DNA of 64,000 nt from an uncultured Eubacteriales bacterium (GCA_900551325.1 URVM01000006.1:152195-216194); one strand, 5' to 3'; shown: positions 17,080 to 27,689, counted from the first letter of the stretch. Numbers and translations are program-made. Notes: generated by a model from the sequence alone, not told the origin.

Positions 17080-17198
17080 GACATAATAAGTTTATATAAG
17101 AGGTTTGTTGTTAATATAATTAAACGATAGTATAATTATTTGTGGTATTAAATATTTTTAAATGAAAAATTAAAAAAAGTTAGGAAGGGGTATATAAG

Positions 17199-18932
17199 AT
17201 GGGTCAGAGAGCTAGAAAAAGAACAATAGACATCCCTTTAAAAACTAAGATTATAATGATTACCTCACTAAGTATCATTATAACTAGTTTTTGTACTGGA
17301 GGCATGTTAAAAAGTAAAATCTATAATCACACCATTAATTTAATGGAACAATCTGCTTTAAATGTAGTAAAATCAGCTACAAAAATTATTGATGGTGATG
17401 AGTTTGAAGCATTAGCTAAAAGTTTAGATAGTACATCTCCTACATATAAGGCTATGCTAGAAGATTTTCTAGAACTTAATACAGAGCTAGGAAATGGAAT
17501 GCTCTATACGGTGATTGACTATGATAAAGATAATTATGCTTATATTATTGATGGTAGTCAAAGTGTAGATATGGGCTATATCCAACAAAAGTCAGATTTT
17601 GCCCAGGAAATAAGAAATGCTTTTGATAAAGGGGAGGCATGTACAGGTGAGCCGTACTATGTAGAAACCTTTAATAAAACTTATATTTCTGCTTTTGCAC
17701 CAATTAAGAACTCAGCTAATAAAGTGGTTGGTGTAGTAGAATATGACTATGAAAATAGTGAATTAAAAGATGCCATGAGGGGTATAGAAACTGCTACTGC
17801 AGGTATTACAACTATATTAGTTATTTTAGCTATTATTATTAATTATATTATTTTAAAACATATGTTTAAGCCAATAAATAAATTAGTAGTTGAAATAGGT
17901 AAGATAGCAGAAGGTGACTTACAGTTTGTTATAGAAGATGATAGACAAGATGAAATTGGAAGTATTAATAATGCCTTAGCTAAAACAGTAGATGCACTAA
18001 GAGATATTATATATAAAATCAAGAAGTCCTCAGATAGTGTTACAACAGCTTCAAATAATATATTAGTAAGTACAAGTGAGGCAACAAAAGCGTATGAAGA
18101 TCTAGCAAATTCTACAACAGAGATATCATCTATCTCTACAGAACAAGCTATGCAAACAGATACTATTAAGACTGTACTTGTAAAACTAAATGAGGATATA
18201 CAAAATATATTTGAACAAATTGAAAAAGCTAATGAAATTGCCTATAAGACAGTAGAAGATGTAAATGTAGGTAGTAGAGTCATAGAAAATACAAGTGCTC
18301 AAATGGATACTATAGGTAAAAGTATTGATAATACCAATAGTGTAGTAGAAGAATTAGTACAAAACATGGGTAAAATCCAAGGCATGGTAACAGCAATCTC
18401 AGGTATTTCAGGACAAACTAATTTACTAGCTTTAAATGCAGCTATAGAAGCAGCAAGAGCAGGAGAAGCAGGACGAGGCTTTGCTGTTGTTGCAGATGAG
18501 GTTAAGAAACTATCAGAAGAAACAAATAGTGTTGCAAAAGAAATTGTAGGTATTATTGATTATATACAACAACAAACAACTAGTATTGCAGAAGCTATTT
18601 CTACAAGTGTAGAAATGACTAAAGAAGGCAAAGCATATAGTAATGAAGTAAGTAAGATTTTTGAAATGATAAAAGAATCTAATGAAAATATGGAAGATAA
18701 AGTAGTACAGATTAAAAACTCAACAAGTGAAATGGTTTCAAGTGTTACTCATATAAATGAAAACATGACGCAAATTGATGAAGTATCTAAGGTTATAGAT
18801 GCCAATGCAATGAATCTAGCAGCTGTAACAGAAGAACAAATGGCTACATCCGAGGAGTTTAAGACTATGTCTGAACTACTCAGAGAGGAAGCCTTAGAGC
18901 TTCATGAAAGTGTATCTAAATTTAAAATTTAA
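17199..18932 (+). CDS. Methyl-accepting chemotaxis protein
   Basis: Transmembrane chemoreceptor of 577 residues. The first helix is at about 17-37 and an extracellular sensor of about 160 residues follows (contains LYTVIDYDKDNYAYIIDGS and AFAPIKNSANKVVGVVEYDYE, a Cache-like fold). The second helix is at about 200-220, then a HAMP domain starting at MFKPINKLVVEIGKIAEGDL. The long cytoplasmic coiled coil has the conserved hairpin tip SGQTNLLALNAAIEAARAGE and GRGFAVVADEVKKLSEE. The ribosome site AGGAAGGGG precedes ATG. It would signal through CheA/CheW/CheV. Its position beside the sugar importer suggests taxis toward a related substrate, by inference only. Confidence 0.95.
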   Translation: MGQRARKRTIDIPLKTKIIMITSLSIIITSFCTGGMLKSKIYNHTINLMEQSALNVVKSATKIIDGDEFEALAKSLDSTSPTYKAMLEDFLELNTELGNGMLYTVIDYDKDNYAYIIDGSQSVDMGYIQQKSDFAQEIRNAFDKGEACTGEPYYVETFNKTYISAFAPIKNSANKVVGVVEYDYENSELKDAMRGIETATAGITTILVILAIIINYIILKHMFKPINKLVVEIGKIAEGDLQFVIEDDRQDEIGSINNALAKTVDALRDIIYKIKKSSDSVTTASNNILVSTSEATKAYEDLANSTTEISSISTEQAMQTDTIKTVLVKLNEDIQNIFEQIEKANEIAYKTVEDVNVGSRVIENTSAQMDTIGKSIDNTNSVVEELVQNMGKIQGMVTAISGISGQTNLLALNAAIEAARAGEAGRGFAVVADEVKKLSEETNSVAKEIVGIIDYIQQQTTSIAEAISTSVEMTKEGKAYSNEVSKIFEMIKESNENMEDKVVQIKNSTSEMVSSVTHINENMTQIDEVSKVIDANAMNLAAVTEEQMATSEEFKTMSELLREEALELHESVSKFKI

Positions 18933-18940
18933 ATACATAT

Positions 18941-18987
18941 AAAAAAGAGTGTACCCAACTAGTAGTCTAGTTGGGGACACTCTTTTT
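18941..18987. terminator. Bidirectional terminator between the chemoreceptor and pepX-like genes
   Basis: AAAAAAGAGTGT and CCCAACTAG pair with CTAGTTGGGG and ACACTCTTTTTTT. A-tract and T-tract flank the stem, so it can serve both converging genes. Confidence 0.9.
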
Positions 18988-18995
18988 TTATGTTA

Positions 18996-21428
18996 TTACC
19001 ATTTATTAAGTCCATCTACAACAGGAAGTTGTATAGAAGTCTTACTTGGGTTAACTGTAAATTCTGTTACACTAAGAGGTCTCATTGTATATTCGGCATC
19101 TGTTGAATAAAGTATTAAGCCTAATCTGTGACCAGCTTTTATAGTATAATTCATTGGTTCTAAATCTAAATTAAAGGTATATTCAGTACCTGGAGTAAGT
19201 GGAGTTGAACTTAATATACCTAATCTGTTTTGAGCATCCATCCAACCACGAGAAATGATTTTATATGAAGATGGTTTATCTTCCATTACAAAGTTAATAA
19301 TATCATCAGAACCTGCATTACCACCATAAATAATACCATTTGGTACAACAACTTCTGTTTCTATAGTTGGGCGAATGGCATTACCGTAATCTACGAGCAT
19401 TGCACTAATAATACCAGTAGGAGCATTTAAGCTTGCTGTTAAAGAAAGGTTAATTGTACCACTAATTTGAACATCTTTTGTAAGAGGTTCGCTAACATAA
19501 GCTAGACGATCCTGACGCTCGTTTTCAGGGTTACTAACAATAGCATTTCTCCAGTCTAATCCATTTAGTTCTTCACGGCTATAACCAGAAAGAGAAAGGT
19601 CATCTACAAATGTCTGTGGTGCTTGTTCATCAACAGGTGTAAAGCTTAATTTATTATTATCAGTAGTATCTAGATATAATGTAGTTGCCTCACCGTCTAC
19701 AGGCCAGTTAGAGAAGCCTTCCCATGAAAGATCTGTGTTGTTTTGAATAATAGCAGTCGGAACAGTGTTCATTACATTATTATCAATATCGTATAACCAA
19801 TAGTCAAACCATCTGTTTAATATATCGTTAAAGTCAATACCAGCTAAGTTATTAATACTCATATGTTCGCCTTGATGAAGAATGATTTTGCGAGGGATAT
19901 CTCTTTCTTCAAGGGCCTTAAAGAGTGCATCAAATTGTTTAGGTTTAACATTCCAATCACTTAAACCATGTACAATAAGTACGCTTGCTTCAAGTTTACT
20001 TGTATCTCTTAAGTAATTACGTTCATCCCAAAAAGTATTATAGTCACCAGTAATACGATCTTGGTCTTCGCGCATAGCATCCATAGATGCCTCAAATTTT
20101 TCTTTTACAGTTGCATAGTCTTCTGGATCAAGCATACGGCTCATACAGTATATTGCAAGTAAGTCAGCATCATCACCTTGCCAACCTTCGCCAGCTACAT
20201 TAAGTCCGTTTGCACGATAATAATCATACCAGTTACTAATAGCAGCTACAGGGACAATTGTTTTAAGACCTTTTACACCTGTCATAGCTGTACCAATAGG
20301 AAGTGTTCCTCTATATGAACGACCTGACATACCTACATTTCCTGTAGACCAGTAAGCTTCTACTTCAATATTATCTGTCTTATTTGTATAAGCTTTAGTT
20401 CTACCATTTAGCCAATCAATAACAGCTTCAGTTGAGATGATTTCATTTGTATCACCAGTACTTGTCATACCTTCAGAGCCACGTGTACCAATACCGCCTG
20501 AAAATACTACAGCATAACCACGTGTGAAAAAGTAATTATACCAACCACCAAAATCAAAAGGTTCAACTTTAGCATCATCTGCATGACCTTTAGTTTTACG
20601 TGGAGCAGGGAGTTTTTTCTTTTCAGGAACAAATTTAATATCTTCGTAGTCGTTTGTGTATTCAGGGACTACTGTAAGGTCTTCATCTACATTATGTGTA
20701 ATATAAAGATCATCATTAGTACCCATAACATATGGACTTACTTCATAGATAGTAGGTACTTTCATTCCTTGTTCAGTTTCTGCTGGACGTTTAATCCAAA
20801 CCTCAATTAAGTCTCTTTTATTATCAGAGTCAGTATCAAGAGGTGCTTCTACATATACTTTTTCATAGATGGCATCATTATGATTAAAGATAGGTTGAGT
20901 TTTGCCATCAAATACTAAGATGCTAGGCACATTTTTATCTTCGTTATAATCACTTAAAAAACCATTTTCAATAAGCACTTCAAAGTACTCGCGCCCAGTG
21001 CTTGTCTTAGCTTTTAAACAATCATAAAGATCAGCACTAAGAGCCTCATCGTCGAAGTTTGAAGGATAAATTGGGTTAAGGCCTACAGTAGTAGCGAAAG
21101 AAAGTATATCATCATCTTTTGATACTTCCTCGTTGTACCCTAGTAGTGTAAGAAATACACTGTAAAATTCTTCTTCGGTGATAGAATCAGAAGAATCAAG
21201 GGAAGTGATTAAGTCTTTGTGACTTTCACTATAATTAGGATTAAGTGATAAAATAATATCTTTTACCTGTGACTTTGTTATTACCTGAGAGTCAGGTAAA
21301 GTAATCCCAATGTTGGATAGAGCGACTTGATCTTCATTTGGCTTAAATGTAACAGTAGATGCTTGTGTTACATTTAAGGAACCTAGAAATAAAGAAAAAG
21401 CTAAAGTAAGTACAGCAAATTTTTTCAT
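18996..21428 (-). CDS. pepX: Secreted Xaa-Pro dipeptidyl-peptidase (S15 family, PepX-like)
   Basis: Serine peptidase predicted to release X-Pro dipeptides from peptide N-termini. A signal peptide is evident (MKKFAVLTLAFSLFLGSLNVTQAS), unlike the cytoplasmic PepX of lactic acid bacteria, so it should act outside the cell. An N-terminal helical region (about 30-165) precedes the alpha/beta-hydrolase core. The nucleophile Ser371 is in GMSGRSYRG, the Asp491 in HGLSDWNV and the His522 in HQGEH. Upstream, GTRGSEGMTSTGD and AVIDWLNGR match PepX closely, and a C-terminal jelly-roll domain (about 570-810) completes the S15 layout. The ribosome site AAAGGAG precedes ATG. It is transcribed divergently from the sulfatase operon, with a 292 bp AT-rich gap between them. 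Confidence 0.88.
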   Translation of the reverse strand: MKKFAVLTLAFSLFLGSLNVTQASTVTFKPNEDQVALSNIGITLPDSQVITKSQVKDIILSLNPNYSESHKDLITSLDSSDSITEEEFYSVFLTLLGYNEEVSKDDDILSFATTVGLNPIYPSNFDDEALSADLYDCLKAKTSTGREYFEVLIENGFLSDYNEDKNVPSILVFDGKTQPIFNHNDAIYEKVYVEAPLDTDSDNKRDLIEVWIKRPAETEQGMKVPTIYEVSPYVMGTNDDLYITHNVDEDLTVVPEYTNDYEDIKFVPEKKKLPAPRKTKGHADDAKVEPFDFGGWYNYFFTRGYAVVFSGGIGTRGSEGMTSTGDTNEIISTEAVIDWLNGRTKAYTNKTDNIEVEAYWSTGNVGMSGRSYRGTLPIGTAMTGVKGLKTIVPVAAISNWYDYYRANGLNVAGEGWQGDDADLLAIYCMSRMLDPEDYATVKEKFEASMDAMREDQDRITGDYNTFWDERNYLRDTSKLEASVLIVHGLSDWNVKPKQFDALFKALEERDIPRKIILHQGEHMSINNLAGIDFNDILNRWFDYWLYDIDNNVMNTVPTAIIQNNTDLSWEGFSNWPVDGEATTLYLDTTDNNKLSFTPVDEQAPQTFVDDLSLSGYSREELNGLDWRNAIVSNPENERQDRLAYVSEPLTKDVQISGTINLSLTASLNAPTGIISAMLVDYGNAIRPTIETEVVVPNGIIYGGNAGSDDIINFVMEDKPSSYKIISRGWMDAQNRLGILSSTPLTPGTEYTFNLDLEPMNYTIKAGHRLGLILYSTDAEYTMRPLSVTEFTVNPSKTSIQLPVVDGLNKW

Positions 21429-21720
21429 TTTAAGTCTCCTTTTATTTGATTTAGTTATACAGAGGCATAATTAGACTACATAAAATTATACCAGTGTATA
21501 ATTATAACAAAGTGTCATAAATTTTCCAATATATTTAACTGACTTATCGATTTGATTTAATTAAATAATATCTTATGAAAAATATAAACAAGTCTATTTC
21601 AAATAAGAATTATAGAAAAACAAAATAAAATAATGTACAATATATGTAAACTAATGTAAGCGCAAAGTTACCTAAATAAATGAGTTCATATAATATAAAA
21701 CTGAGAAGGTAGGAAGACAG

Positions 21721-23214
21721 ATGAAAAATATACTTTTTATTATGGGTGATCAACATAGGTGGGATTGTATAGGGGCATATGGTAATAAGGTTCTCCAAAC
21801 GCCAAATATAGATGGTTTAGCAAAAGATGGAGTATTACATACACAGCATTATACAACTTATCCCGTGTGTACGCCTTCAAGATACTCCATTTTGAGTGGA
21901 TTATACACACATCAGCATCTAGGATGGAGTAATACTTGTACACTTGCTAAAGGATTTAGTACCTTTCCAAAAGTATTAAGAAAAGAAGGGTATAGGACAG
22001 TAGCTATAGGTAAAATGCATGCAACACCTACATATTTAGATATGGGATTTGATAAAATGCTTCTTTGTGAGCAAGACGGAAATGGTAGATATGATGATGA
22101 TTATCATAAATATTTAAAAGAAAATAATTTGATAGATGAGAATGATTTAATAGATCAAAGACATGAATTTAGACTAAAGGCAGATGAAACTTACTGGAAT
22201 ACATGTGGAGCTATAAAATCTAATTTAGATGAGAAACATCATTCTACGACATGGATTACAGACCGTGCCTTAGAAGAGCTAGAAGGTTGGGGGAAAGAAG
22301 GGCATATGATGCTTGTAAGCTATGTCAAACCACACCATCCATTTGATCCACCAGCACCTTATGATACGATGTATAATCCAGATGAGATCGAGCTACTACC
22401 AGGTTATACAGATGAAGTACCTGAGGTGGATTATGCTCACAATACAGGATACTTTGATCATAAAACATTAACAAAGGAGAAATTAAAGAAGATAACAGCG
22501 TACTATTACGGTAGCATTTCTCATATGGATCATCATATAGGTCGCCTTGTTCAAGCACTTAAAGATAAAGGAATTTATGAAGATACACTTATTGTCTACA
22601 CCAGTGACCATGGGGAATATCTAGGCTTTCATCATATGTTACTTAAAGCCAATTATATGTATGATCCACTAGCTAAAGTGCCTCTTATTATTAAATATCC
22701 TAAAAATCAATACCATGGACAAGTTAATGAACAGATAAGTTGTAATATTGACTTAGCCCCAACATTTCTTAGTCAAGCAGATTGTGCTATACCAGGCACT
22801 ATGAAAGGCTTAGATTTATCTGATCAAAAAGTGGGAAGGCAAATGACTATTTGTGAAGGGTTTAGAGCAGATATATGTGATGGGGTGTTAGAAAAATACT
22901 ATGAATATATGGTGCGTAGTAAAAATTATAAACTCATTATAAGTAAGAACTTTGAACACTATATGTTCTTTGATCTTATAAATGACCCTTATGAACTCAA
23001 GGATGTTTCAAATGAAGATAAGTATAAAGAAGAAATAGAAAAGCATAAAGCTTTCTTAGCACAGACTATGACGTTTGATGCTTTAAGTCCTATATATTTA
23101 AATGAAGATGAACAACCTTTTAATGAAGCTAAGAGGATGAACGAACAAGAAAGAAGAGAAATGGAAGTTTATTGTATGGAACGTGTACCTTATGCCATAG
23201 ACAGTAATAAGTAG
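21721..23214 (+). CDS. Sulfatase 1 (Cys-type, S1 family)
   Basis: Arylsulfatase-fold hydrolase predicted to remove sulfate esters from carbohydrate. The metal-binding start MGDQHRWDC gives Asp10/Gln11. The formylglycine motif is Cys50-T-P-S-R, and the second metal site is in SDHGEYLG. PHHPFDPP is the substrate-loop His/Pro motif seen in many glycan sulfatases. The 497-residue protein has no signal peptide, so it probably works in the cytosol on imported oligosaccharide. It is the first gene of a run of four sulfatases plus their maturase, after a TATAAT-like box at 21689. Specificity cannot be decided from sequence alone. Confidence 0.92.
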   Translation: MKNILFIMGDQHRWDCIGAYGNKVLQTPNIDGLAKDGVLHTQHYTTYPVCTPSRYSILSGLYTHQHLGWSNTCTLAKGFSTFPKVLRKEGYRTVAIGKMHATPTYLDMGFDKMLLCEQDGNGRYDDDYHKYLKENNLIDENDLIDQRHEFRLKADETYWNTCGAIKSNLDEKHHSTTWITDRALEELEGWGKEGHMMLVSYVKPHHPFDPPAPYDTMYNPDEIELLPGYTDEVPEVDYAHNTGYFDHKTLTKEKLKKITAYYYGSISHMDHHIGRLVQALKDKGIYEDTLIVYTSDHGEYLGFHHMLLKANYMYDPLAKVPLIIKYPKNQYHGQVNEQISCNIDLAPTFLSQADCAIPGTMKGLDLSDQKVGRQMTICEGFRADICDGVLEKYYEYMVRSKNYKLIISKNFEHYMFFDLINDPYELKDVSNEDKYKEEIEKHKAFLAQTMTFDALSPIYLNEDEQPFNEAKRMNEQERREMEVYCMERVPYAIDSNK

Positions 23215-23254
23215 CTAGTATTTTAATAATTATTGCATGTTGGAGGAATGAGAT

Positions 23255-24679
23255 TTGAAACAGCCAAATATATTACTTATTTTATGTGATCAATTTAGAT
23301 GGGATTGCTTAGGGGCTATGGGGCATCCTACTGTAGAAACACCAAATTTAGATACACTTGCTCATGAAGGTGTACTCTTCACAAATGCATATTCACCAGC
23401 ACCTAGTTGTGTACCGGCAAGAGCTAGTCTTTTTACAGGTATGAGTCCGAATAAAACAGGTTTTCTAGGATACCGAGACGGAAATGACTGGAACTTTCCT
23501 AATATGTTACCAGAAGTGCTTAGAAATGCAGGTTATCAAACCCATTGTGTAGGTAAGACACATTTTTATCCTCAACGTAAGCATTGTGGCTTTGAAGGTT
23601 TAGAGTCTTATGAGGCGTGGCAAGTATTTGATAAATACTATACTAATGATTATCATGAATGGTTATCAGATAAAACAGGTAAGATGATGGATGAACTACA
23701 TCATGGATTAGATGATAATAGTTGGAATGCAAGACCAAGTACTTTACCAGAAGAATTACATAATAATACTTGGGTGGTAACGAAAGGACTAGAATTTTTG
23801 AGAAAAAGAGATCACTCTAGACCATATTTTCTCAACTTATCTTTCCATAGGCCACATCCACCTATTGATCCACCACAATATTACTGGGATGAATATATGA
23901 AAAAAGAGTGTGAAGCAGTCCCAGTAGGCAAATGGGCCAAGAAACATGATAAACCAGTGAGAGGGTTAGATACTTGGGAAGGCCATTTAGAAGATGATAA
24001 GTTAAGGAGGACTCGTCTTGCTTACTATGCACAGATTGCTCATATCGATACACAAATAGGAAGGTTAATCCGCACACTTAAATACCAAGGTGAGATGCCA
24101 GATATGATCATCTTTACATCAGATCACGGTGAAATGTTAGGAGATCATCATCTCTTTAGAAAAACATATGCTTATGAAGGAAGTGCAGCCGTACCTTGTA
24201 TTATATGGACTAAAGATAAGCAATATGGAACTAAGGAAGAGACCCCAATTGTACTTGAAGACTTATATACAACTATTTTAGGCTATGCAGGACTAAAGGC
24301 ATTAGAAAATGTAGATGGGCTAAATTTGATGCCACTTCTTAATCAAAATAAAGTAACAAAAAAAGAATGGGATAGAGAGTGGATTCATGGAGAGCACGCA
24401 AGATGCTATAGCCCAGACGAAGCAATGCAATTTATGACAGATGGTAAAACAAAATATATTTGGTTTACACATACAGGAGAGGAACAACTTTTTGACCTTT
24501 CTAATGATCCTTATGAATGCAATGAATTATCAAAAGATGAAAAGTATGAAGATATACTTTTAACTTGGCGTCAACGTATGATAGAGTATCTTGCTACAAG
24601 AAAAGAAGATAATTTATCAGATGGAACACAACTTTTAACAGGCTTATTACCCGCATATAGAAAGGGACTCTACAAATGA
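23255..24679 (+). CDS. Sulfatase 2 (Cys-type, S1 family)
   Basis: Starts with TTG; GGAGGA lies 7 bases before it. Metal residues are in CDQFRWDC (Asp12/Gln13), the formylglycine Cys is Cys52 in C-V-P-A-R-A-S-L-F-T-G, and TSDHGEMLGDHH supplies the second metal and catalytic His. No signal peptide is seen in the 474 residues. Its last codons overlap the start of sulfatase 3 by four bases (ATGA), indicating coupled translation. It is only distantly related to sulfatase 1, so different linkage specificities within one glycan are likely. Confidence 0.92.
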   Translation: MKQPNILLILCDQFRWDCLGAMGHPTVETPNLDTLAHEGVLFTNAYSPAPSCVPARASLFTGMSPNKTGFLGYRDGNDWNFPNMLPEVLRNAGYQTHCVGKTHFYPQRKHCGFEGLESYEAWQVFDKYYTNDYHEWLSDKTGKMMDELHHGLDDNSWNARPSTLPEELHNNTWVVTKGLEFLRKRDHSRPYFLNLSFHRPHPPIDPPQYYWDEYMKKECEAVPVGKWAKKHDKPVRGLDTWEGHLEDDKLRRTRLAYYAQIAHIDTQIGRLIRTLKYQGEMPDMIIFTSDHGEMLGDHHLFRKTYAYEGSAAVPCIIWTKDKQYGTKEETPIVLEDLYTTILGYAGLKALENVDGLNLMPLLNQNKVTKKEWDREWIHGEHARCYSPDEAMQFMTDGKTKYIWFTHTGEEQLFDLSNDPYECNELSKDEKYEDILLTWRQRMIEYLATRKEDNLSDGTQLLTGLLPAYRKGLYK

Positions 24680-26124
24680 AAAAACACAATATTATTCTAA
24701 TCACAACAGACCAACAGCGTTATGACACTATAGGTGATTTGGCACCTGATTATATGCGTATGCCACATACACAATATCTCATTAACCAAGGGATTAGCTA
24801 TACAAATGCTAATGCTCAATGTCCACTTTGTGTACCAGCACGTATTTCTATTATGAATGGGAAGTTCCCTCATACAACAGGAGCTACAACTAACTGTGAA
24901 ACAACAGATGTAATGGGTAGTCGCGATACTTTACCGGATTTAATGAGACAAGCGGGCTATCAGACTATTGCTATTGGGAAGATGCACTTTGGACCACAAC
25001 GAGCAAAGCATGGATTTGATGAAATGATTATACCTGATGATTACTATAGAGAAATGCAGCGTAGCGGGAGTATGATTCAGCCTATGCGTCATGGTATGGG
25101 GCAAAATGAAATTTATCCAGCCTTGTCAACTGTACCAGAGCCTATGACCTTAACTTCTTGGATATCAGAAAAGTGCGTAGAGTATATAAGAGATAGAAGA
25201 GATCCATCACAACCTTTCTTTATGTGGTGTTCTTATTCTAAACCGCATCCACCTTTTGATCCACCAGAACCATATTACTCAATGTATAGAAATGAAGACA
25301 TTGCTGATCCTGTGTTTGGTGACTGGTCAGATGATGAACATGCACCAGAGGCCTTTAAACGTCTTAGACAAATGTGGGGCTATGATAAGATTAGTCCTAA
25401 AATTATAAGAGAAGCAAAAGCTGCCTACTATGGCTTACTTACTCAAATAGATTACAATATGGGACGTATTTTTGCAGCCTTACAAGATCTTGATATGCTT
25501 AAAGATACTATCATTCTCTTTACATCTGATCATGGGGAGTACTTAGGTGATCATCATACAGCTGCAAAGTTTTTCCTACATCAAGCTTCTACACATGTAC
25601 CATTTATTTTAAGATTACCACCTTCAATGGGACATAAACTAGGTGGAACAAAACAAGATATCCCTGTAACTCATGCAGATATCTTACCAACTCTTGTAAA
25701 CTTAGCAGGAGGTATAGTACCAGAAGATGTAGAAGGTCAGGATTTACTTGCTGTACTTGAAGGTAAAGAAAAGCCAAGACAATATGTAGAAATGGTATCT
25801 CAAATGGGCATGCTTGAATCTATTGGTATTACAGATGGTAAGTTCAAGTACATGTGGTATTTAGAAGACTCATGTGAACAACTTTTTGATCTTGTAAATG
25901 ATCCACAGGAGCTTAGAAATCTAGCTGGATTAGAAGATTATAAGACCATTCAAGAAGAACTTAAACAAGCCCTTATTGAAAGCGAAAATACTAAGAAATT
26001 AGACTATGTAAAAGATGGTAAGCTTATAACTATTCCACCACTTGGTGATGATGAACGTCATAGAAGATCAAGCCCATGGCCAGGCTATCATACAGAATAC
26101 TGTGATATAGATGTAAAGCATTAG
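24676..26124 (+). CDS. Sulfatase 3 (Cys-type, S1 family)
   Basis: 482 residues with TTDQQRYDT at the N-terminus, the formylglycine motif Cys52-V-P-A-R followed by ISIMNG, and TSDHGEYLGDHH. PHPPFDPPEPYY is the substrate-loop motif also present in sulfatases 1 and 2. No signal peptide. Its ATG overlaps the stop of sulfatase 2, so it is translationally coupled. The C-terminal tail (DDERHRRSSPWPGYHTEY) is unique among the four. Predicted to hydrolyse a carbohydrate sulfate ester; exact position unknown. Confidence 0.92.
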   Translation: MKKHNIILITTDQQRYDTIGDLAPDYMRMPHTQYLINQGISYTNANAQCPLCVPARISIMNGKFPHTTGATTNCETTDVMGSRDTLPDLMRQAGYQTIAIGKMHFGPQRAKHGFDEMIIPDDYYREMQRSGSMIQPMRHGMGQNEIYPALSTVPEPMTLTSWISEKCVEYIRDRRDPSQPFFMWCSYSKPHPPFDPPEPYYSMYRNEDIADPVFGDWSDDEHAPEAFKRLRQMWGYDKISPKIIREAKAAYYGLLTQIDYNMGRIFAALQDLDMLKDTIILFTSDHGEYLGDHHTAAKFFLHQASTHVPFILRLPPSMGHKLGGTKQDIPVTHADILPTLVNLAGGIVPEDVEGQDLLAVLEGKEKPRQYVEMVSQMGMLESIGITDGKFKYMWYLEDSCEQLFDLVNDPQELRNLAGLEDYKTIQEELKQALIESENTKKLDYVKDGKLITIPPLGDDERHRRSSPWPGYHTEYCDIDVKH

Positions 26125-26152
26125 GTTAATTACATATAGAAGAGGAAGACAT

Positions 26153-27688
26153 ATGTCAAAGAAAAAGAATATTTTACTTATATTTACAGATCAGCATAGA
26201 GCAGATAGTTTGAGTTGTTACAATTCTAATACTCTATGTAAAACACCTTATATAGATGAGCTTACAAAAGAGAGTGTAGTGTTTAATAATGCCTATACAA
26301 CTTGTCCAGTATGTTCACCAGCAAGAAGCTCACTTCTTACAGGCTCCTATCCTTCAAAAACAGGAATGGAAGCTAATCTTTATCAATCAGGATGTAGAAC
26401 ACATGAGCTTCAAGATGTACCTTATCTTTTAAGTCGTAGGTTACAAACTGTAGGTTATAATTTGGGTTATACAGGGAAATGGCATTTAGGACTTGGAAGA
26501 AATAAACAAAATAATGAAGAAGGTAGAAGTATTTTAGCACAGCAAGAAAAAGGTTATATGGATAGCGGTGCTTATGCACATTATGGCACTTTACCAACAG
26601 ATGTGGGTTTTATTGGGGATGATTTCCCAGGTCACGGTGGTGGCGGATGGAGTTATCCACAATTTAAAGCCTATTTAGAAGAAAATAACTTAGAATTAAA
26701 GATGATTAATCATGGTTCAGGCAGTCGTGCGGGAGATCATTCTACATGGGCGGAAGTCGTTTCACCTATAGAATCTACAATAGAATACTACTTAACTGAA
26801 CGTGCCATCACCCTTATAGATGAACTTAAAGAAAAAGATGAACCTTTCTTTTTTGCACTTAACTTCTGGGGACCTCATGAGCCTTTCTATGCACCAACTA
26901 AGTATTTAGATATGTATCGTGATGTAGTGATCCCAGAATCACCATCCTTTAGGGAAGAGGCAAGGAATATGCCAAAAATTTATGAACTTCTTAGAAGACC
27001 TGAACAAGATTGGAGCTTCTTCCAAAATACACTTAGACACTATTATGCGTGTATTTCTCATATTGATGCTCAAATTGGGCGTCTTGTAGAACATCTTAAA
27101 GAAAAGGGGATATATGAAGACACAATCATTATCTTTGCAGCAGATCATGGAGATAATCAAGGGTGTCATGGAGGATTAGAAAACAAATCCTATAGTATGT
27201 ACGAGGATACAACCCATATTCCTTTATTCATTAAACCTGTGGGTGAACATACAATACCTTACACACAAACAGCCTTTGCTTCAACAGTAGATATTTATGC
27301 AACTATTTTAGATTTAGCAGGTTATATACCGGCAGATACATATGGTTTTGGAGATGGAAGACCTCTTACACGTTTCTTGCAAAGTGAAAGTCAAGAAGGA
27401 TGGGCACCTGATATAGTAACAGAAGGAATGGGAGCCTTTGACGTTGTAGCTACTCAACGTATGTATAGACAAGGTGATTACAAATACATCTTTAATGGAG
27501 CAGGTGAAGACCAACTCTTTAACTTAAAGGAAGACCCTTATGAGATGAATAACCTTGTTCATAAGGAGGAAATACAAGATAAACTTATGCAGCTTAAAAA
27601 GGATTTTGCAGATTGGATGGACACTCATAGTGATCCTGTACGTAATGCCTTTTGTAAAATAAATCGTATAAAAGAATGGGAGTTATAA
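26153..27688 (+). CDS. Sulfatase 4 (Cys-type, S1 family)
   Basis: 511 residues with FTDQHRADS, the formylglycine motif Cys54-S-P-A-R-S-S-L-L-T-G, and AADHGDNQGCHGG. The last departs from the SDHGE-x-LGDHH pattern of the other three, and an internal Gly-rich segment (FPGHGGGGWSYPQ) is also different. This member therefore belongs to another S1 subfamily, probably with another specificity. No signal peptide. It is 28 bases after sulfatase 3 and one base before the maturase gene, placing all five in one operon. Confidence 0.92.
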   Translation: MSKKKNILLIFTDQHRADSLSCYNSNTLCKTPYIDELTKESVVFNNAYTTCPVCSPARSSLLTGSYPSKTGMEANLYQSGCRTHELQDVPYLLSRRLQTVGYNLGYTGKWHLGLGRNKQNNEEGRSILAQQEKGYMDSGAYAHYGTLPTDVGFIGDDFPGHGGGGWSYPQFKAYLEENNLELKMINHGSGSRAGDHSTWAEVVSPIESTIEYYLTERAITLIDELKEKDEPFFFALNFWGPHEPFYAPTKYLDMYRDVVIPESPSFREEARNMPKIYELLRRPEQDWSFFQNTLRHYYACISHIDAQIGRLVEHLKEKGIYEDTIIIFAADHGDNQGCHGGLENKSYSMYEDTTHIPLFIKPVGEHTIPYTQTAFASTVDIYATILDLAGYIPADTYGFGDGRPLTRFLQSESQEGWAPDIVTEGMGAFDVVATQRMYRQGDYKYIFNGAGEDQLFNLKEDPYEMNNLVHKEEIQDKLMQLKKDFADWMDTHSDPVRNAFCKINRIKEWEL

Positions 27689-27689
27689 T

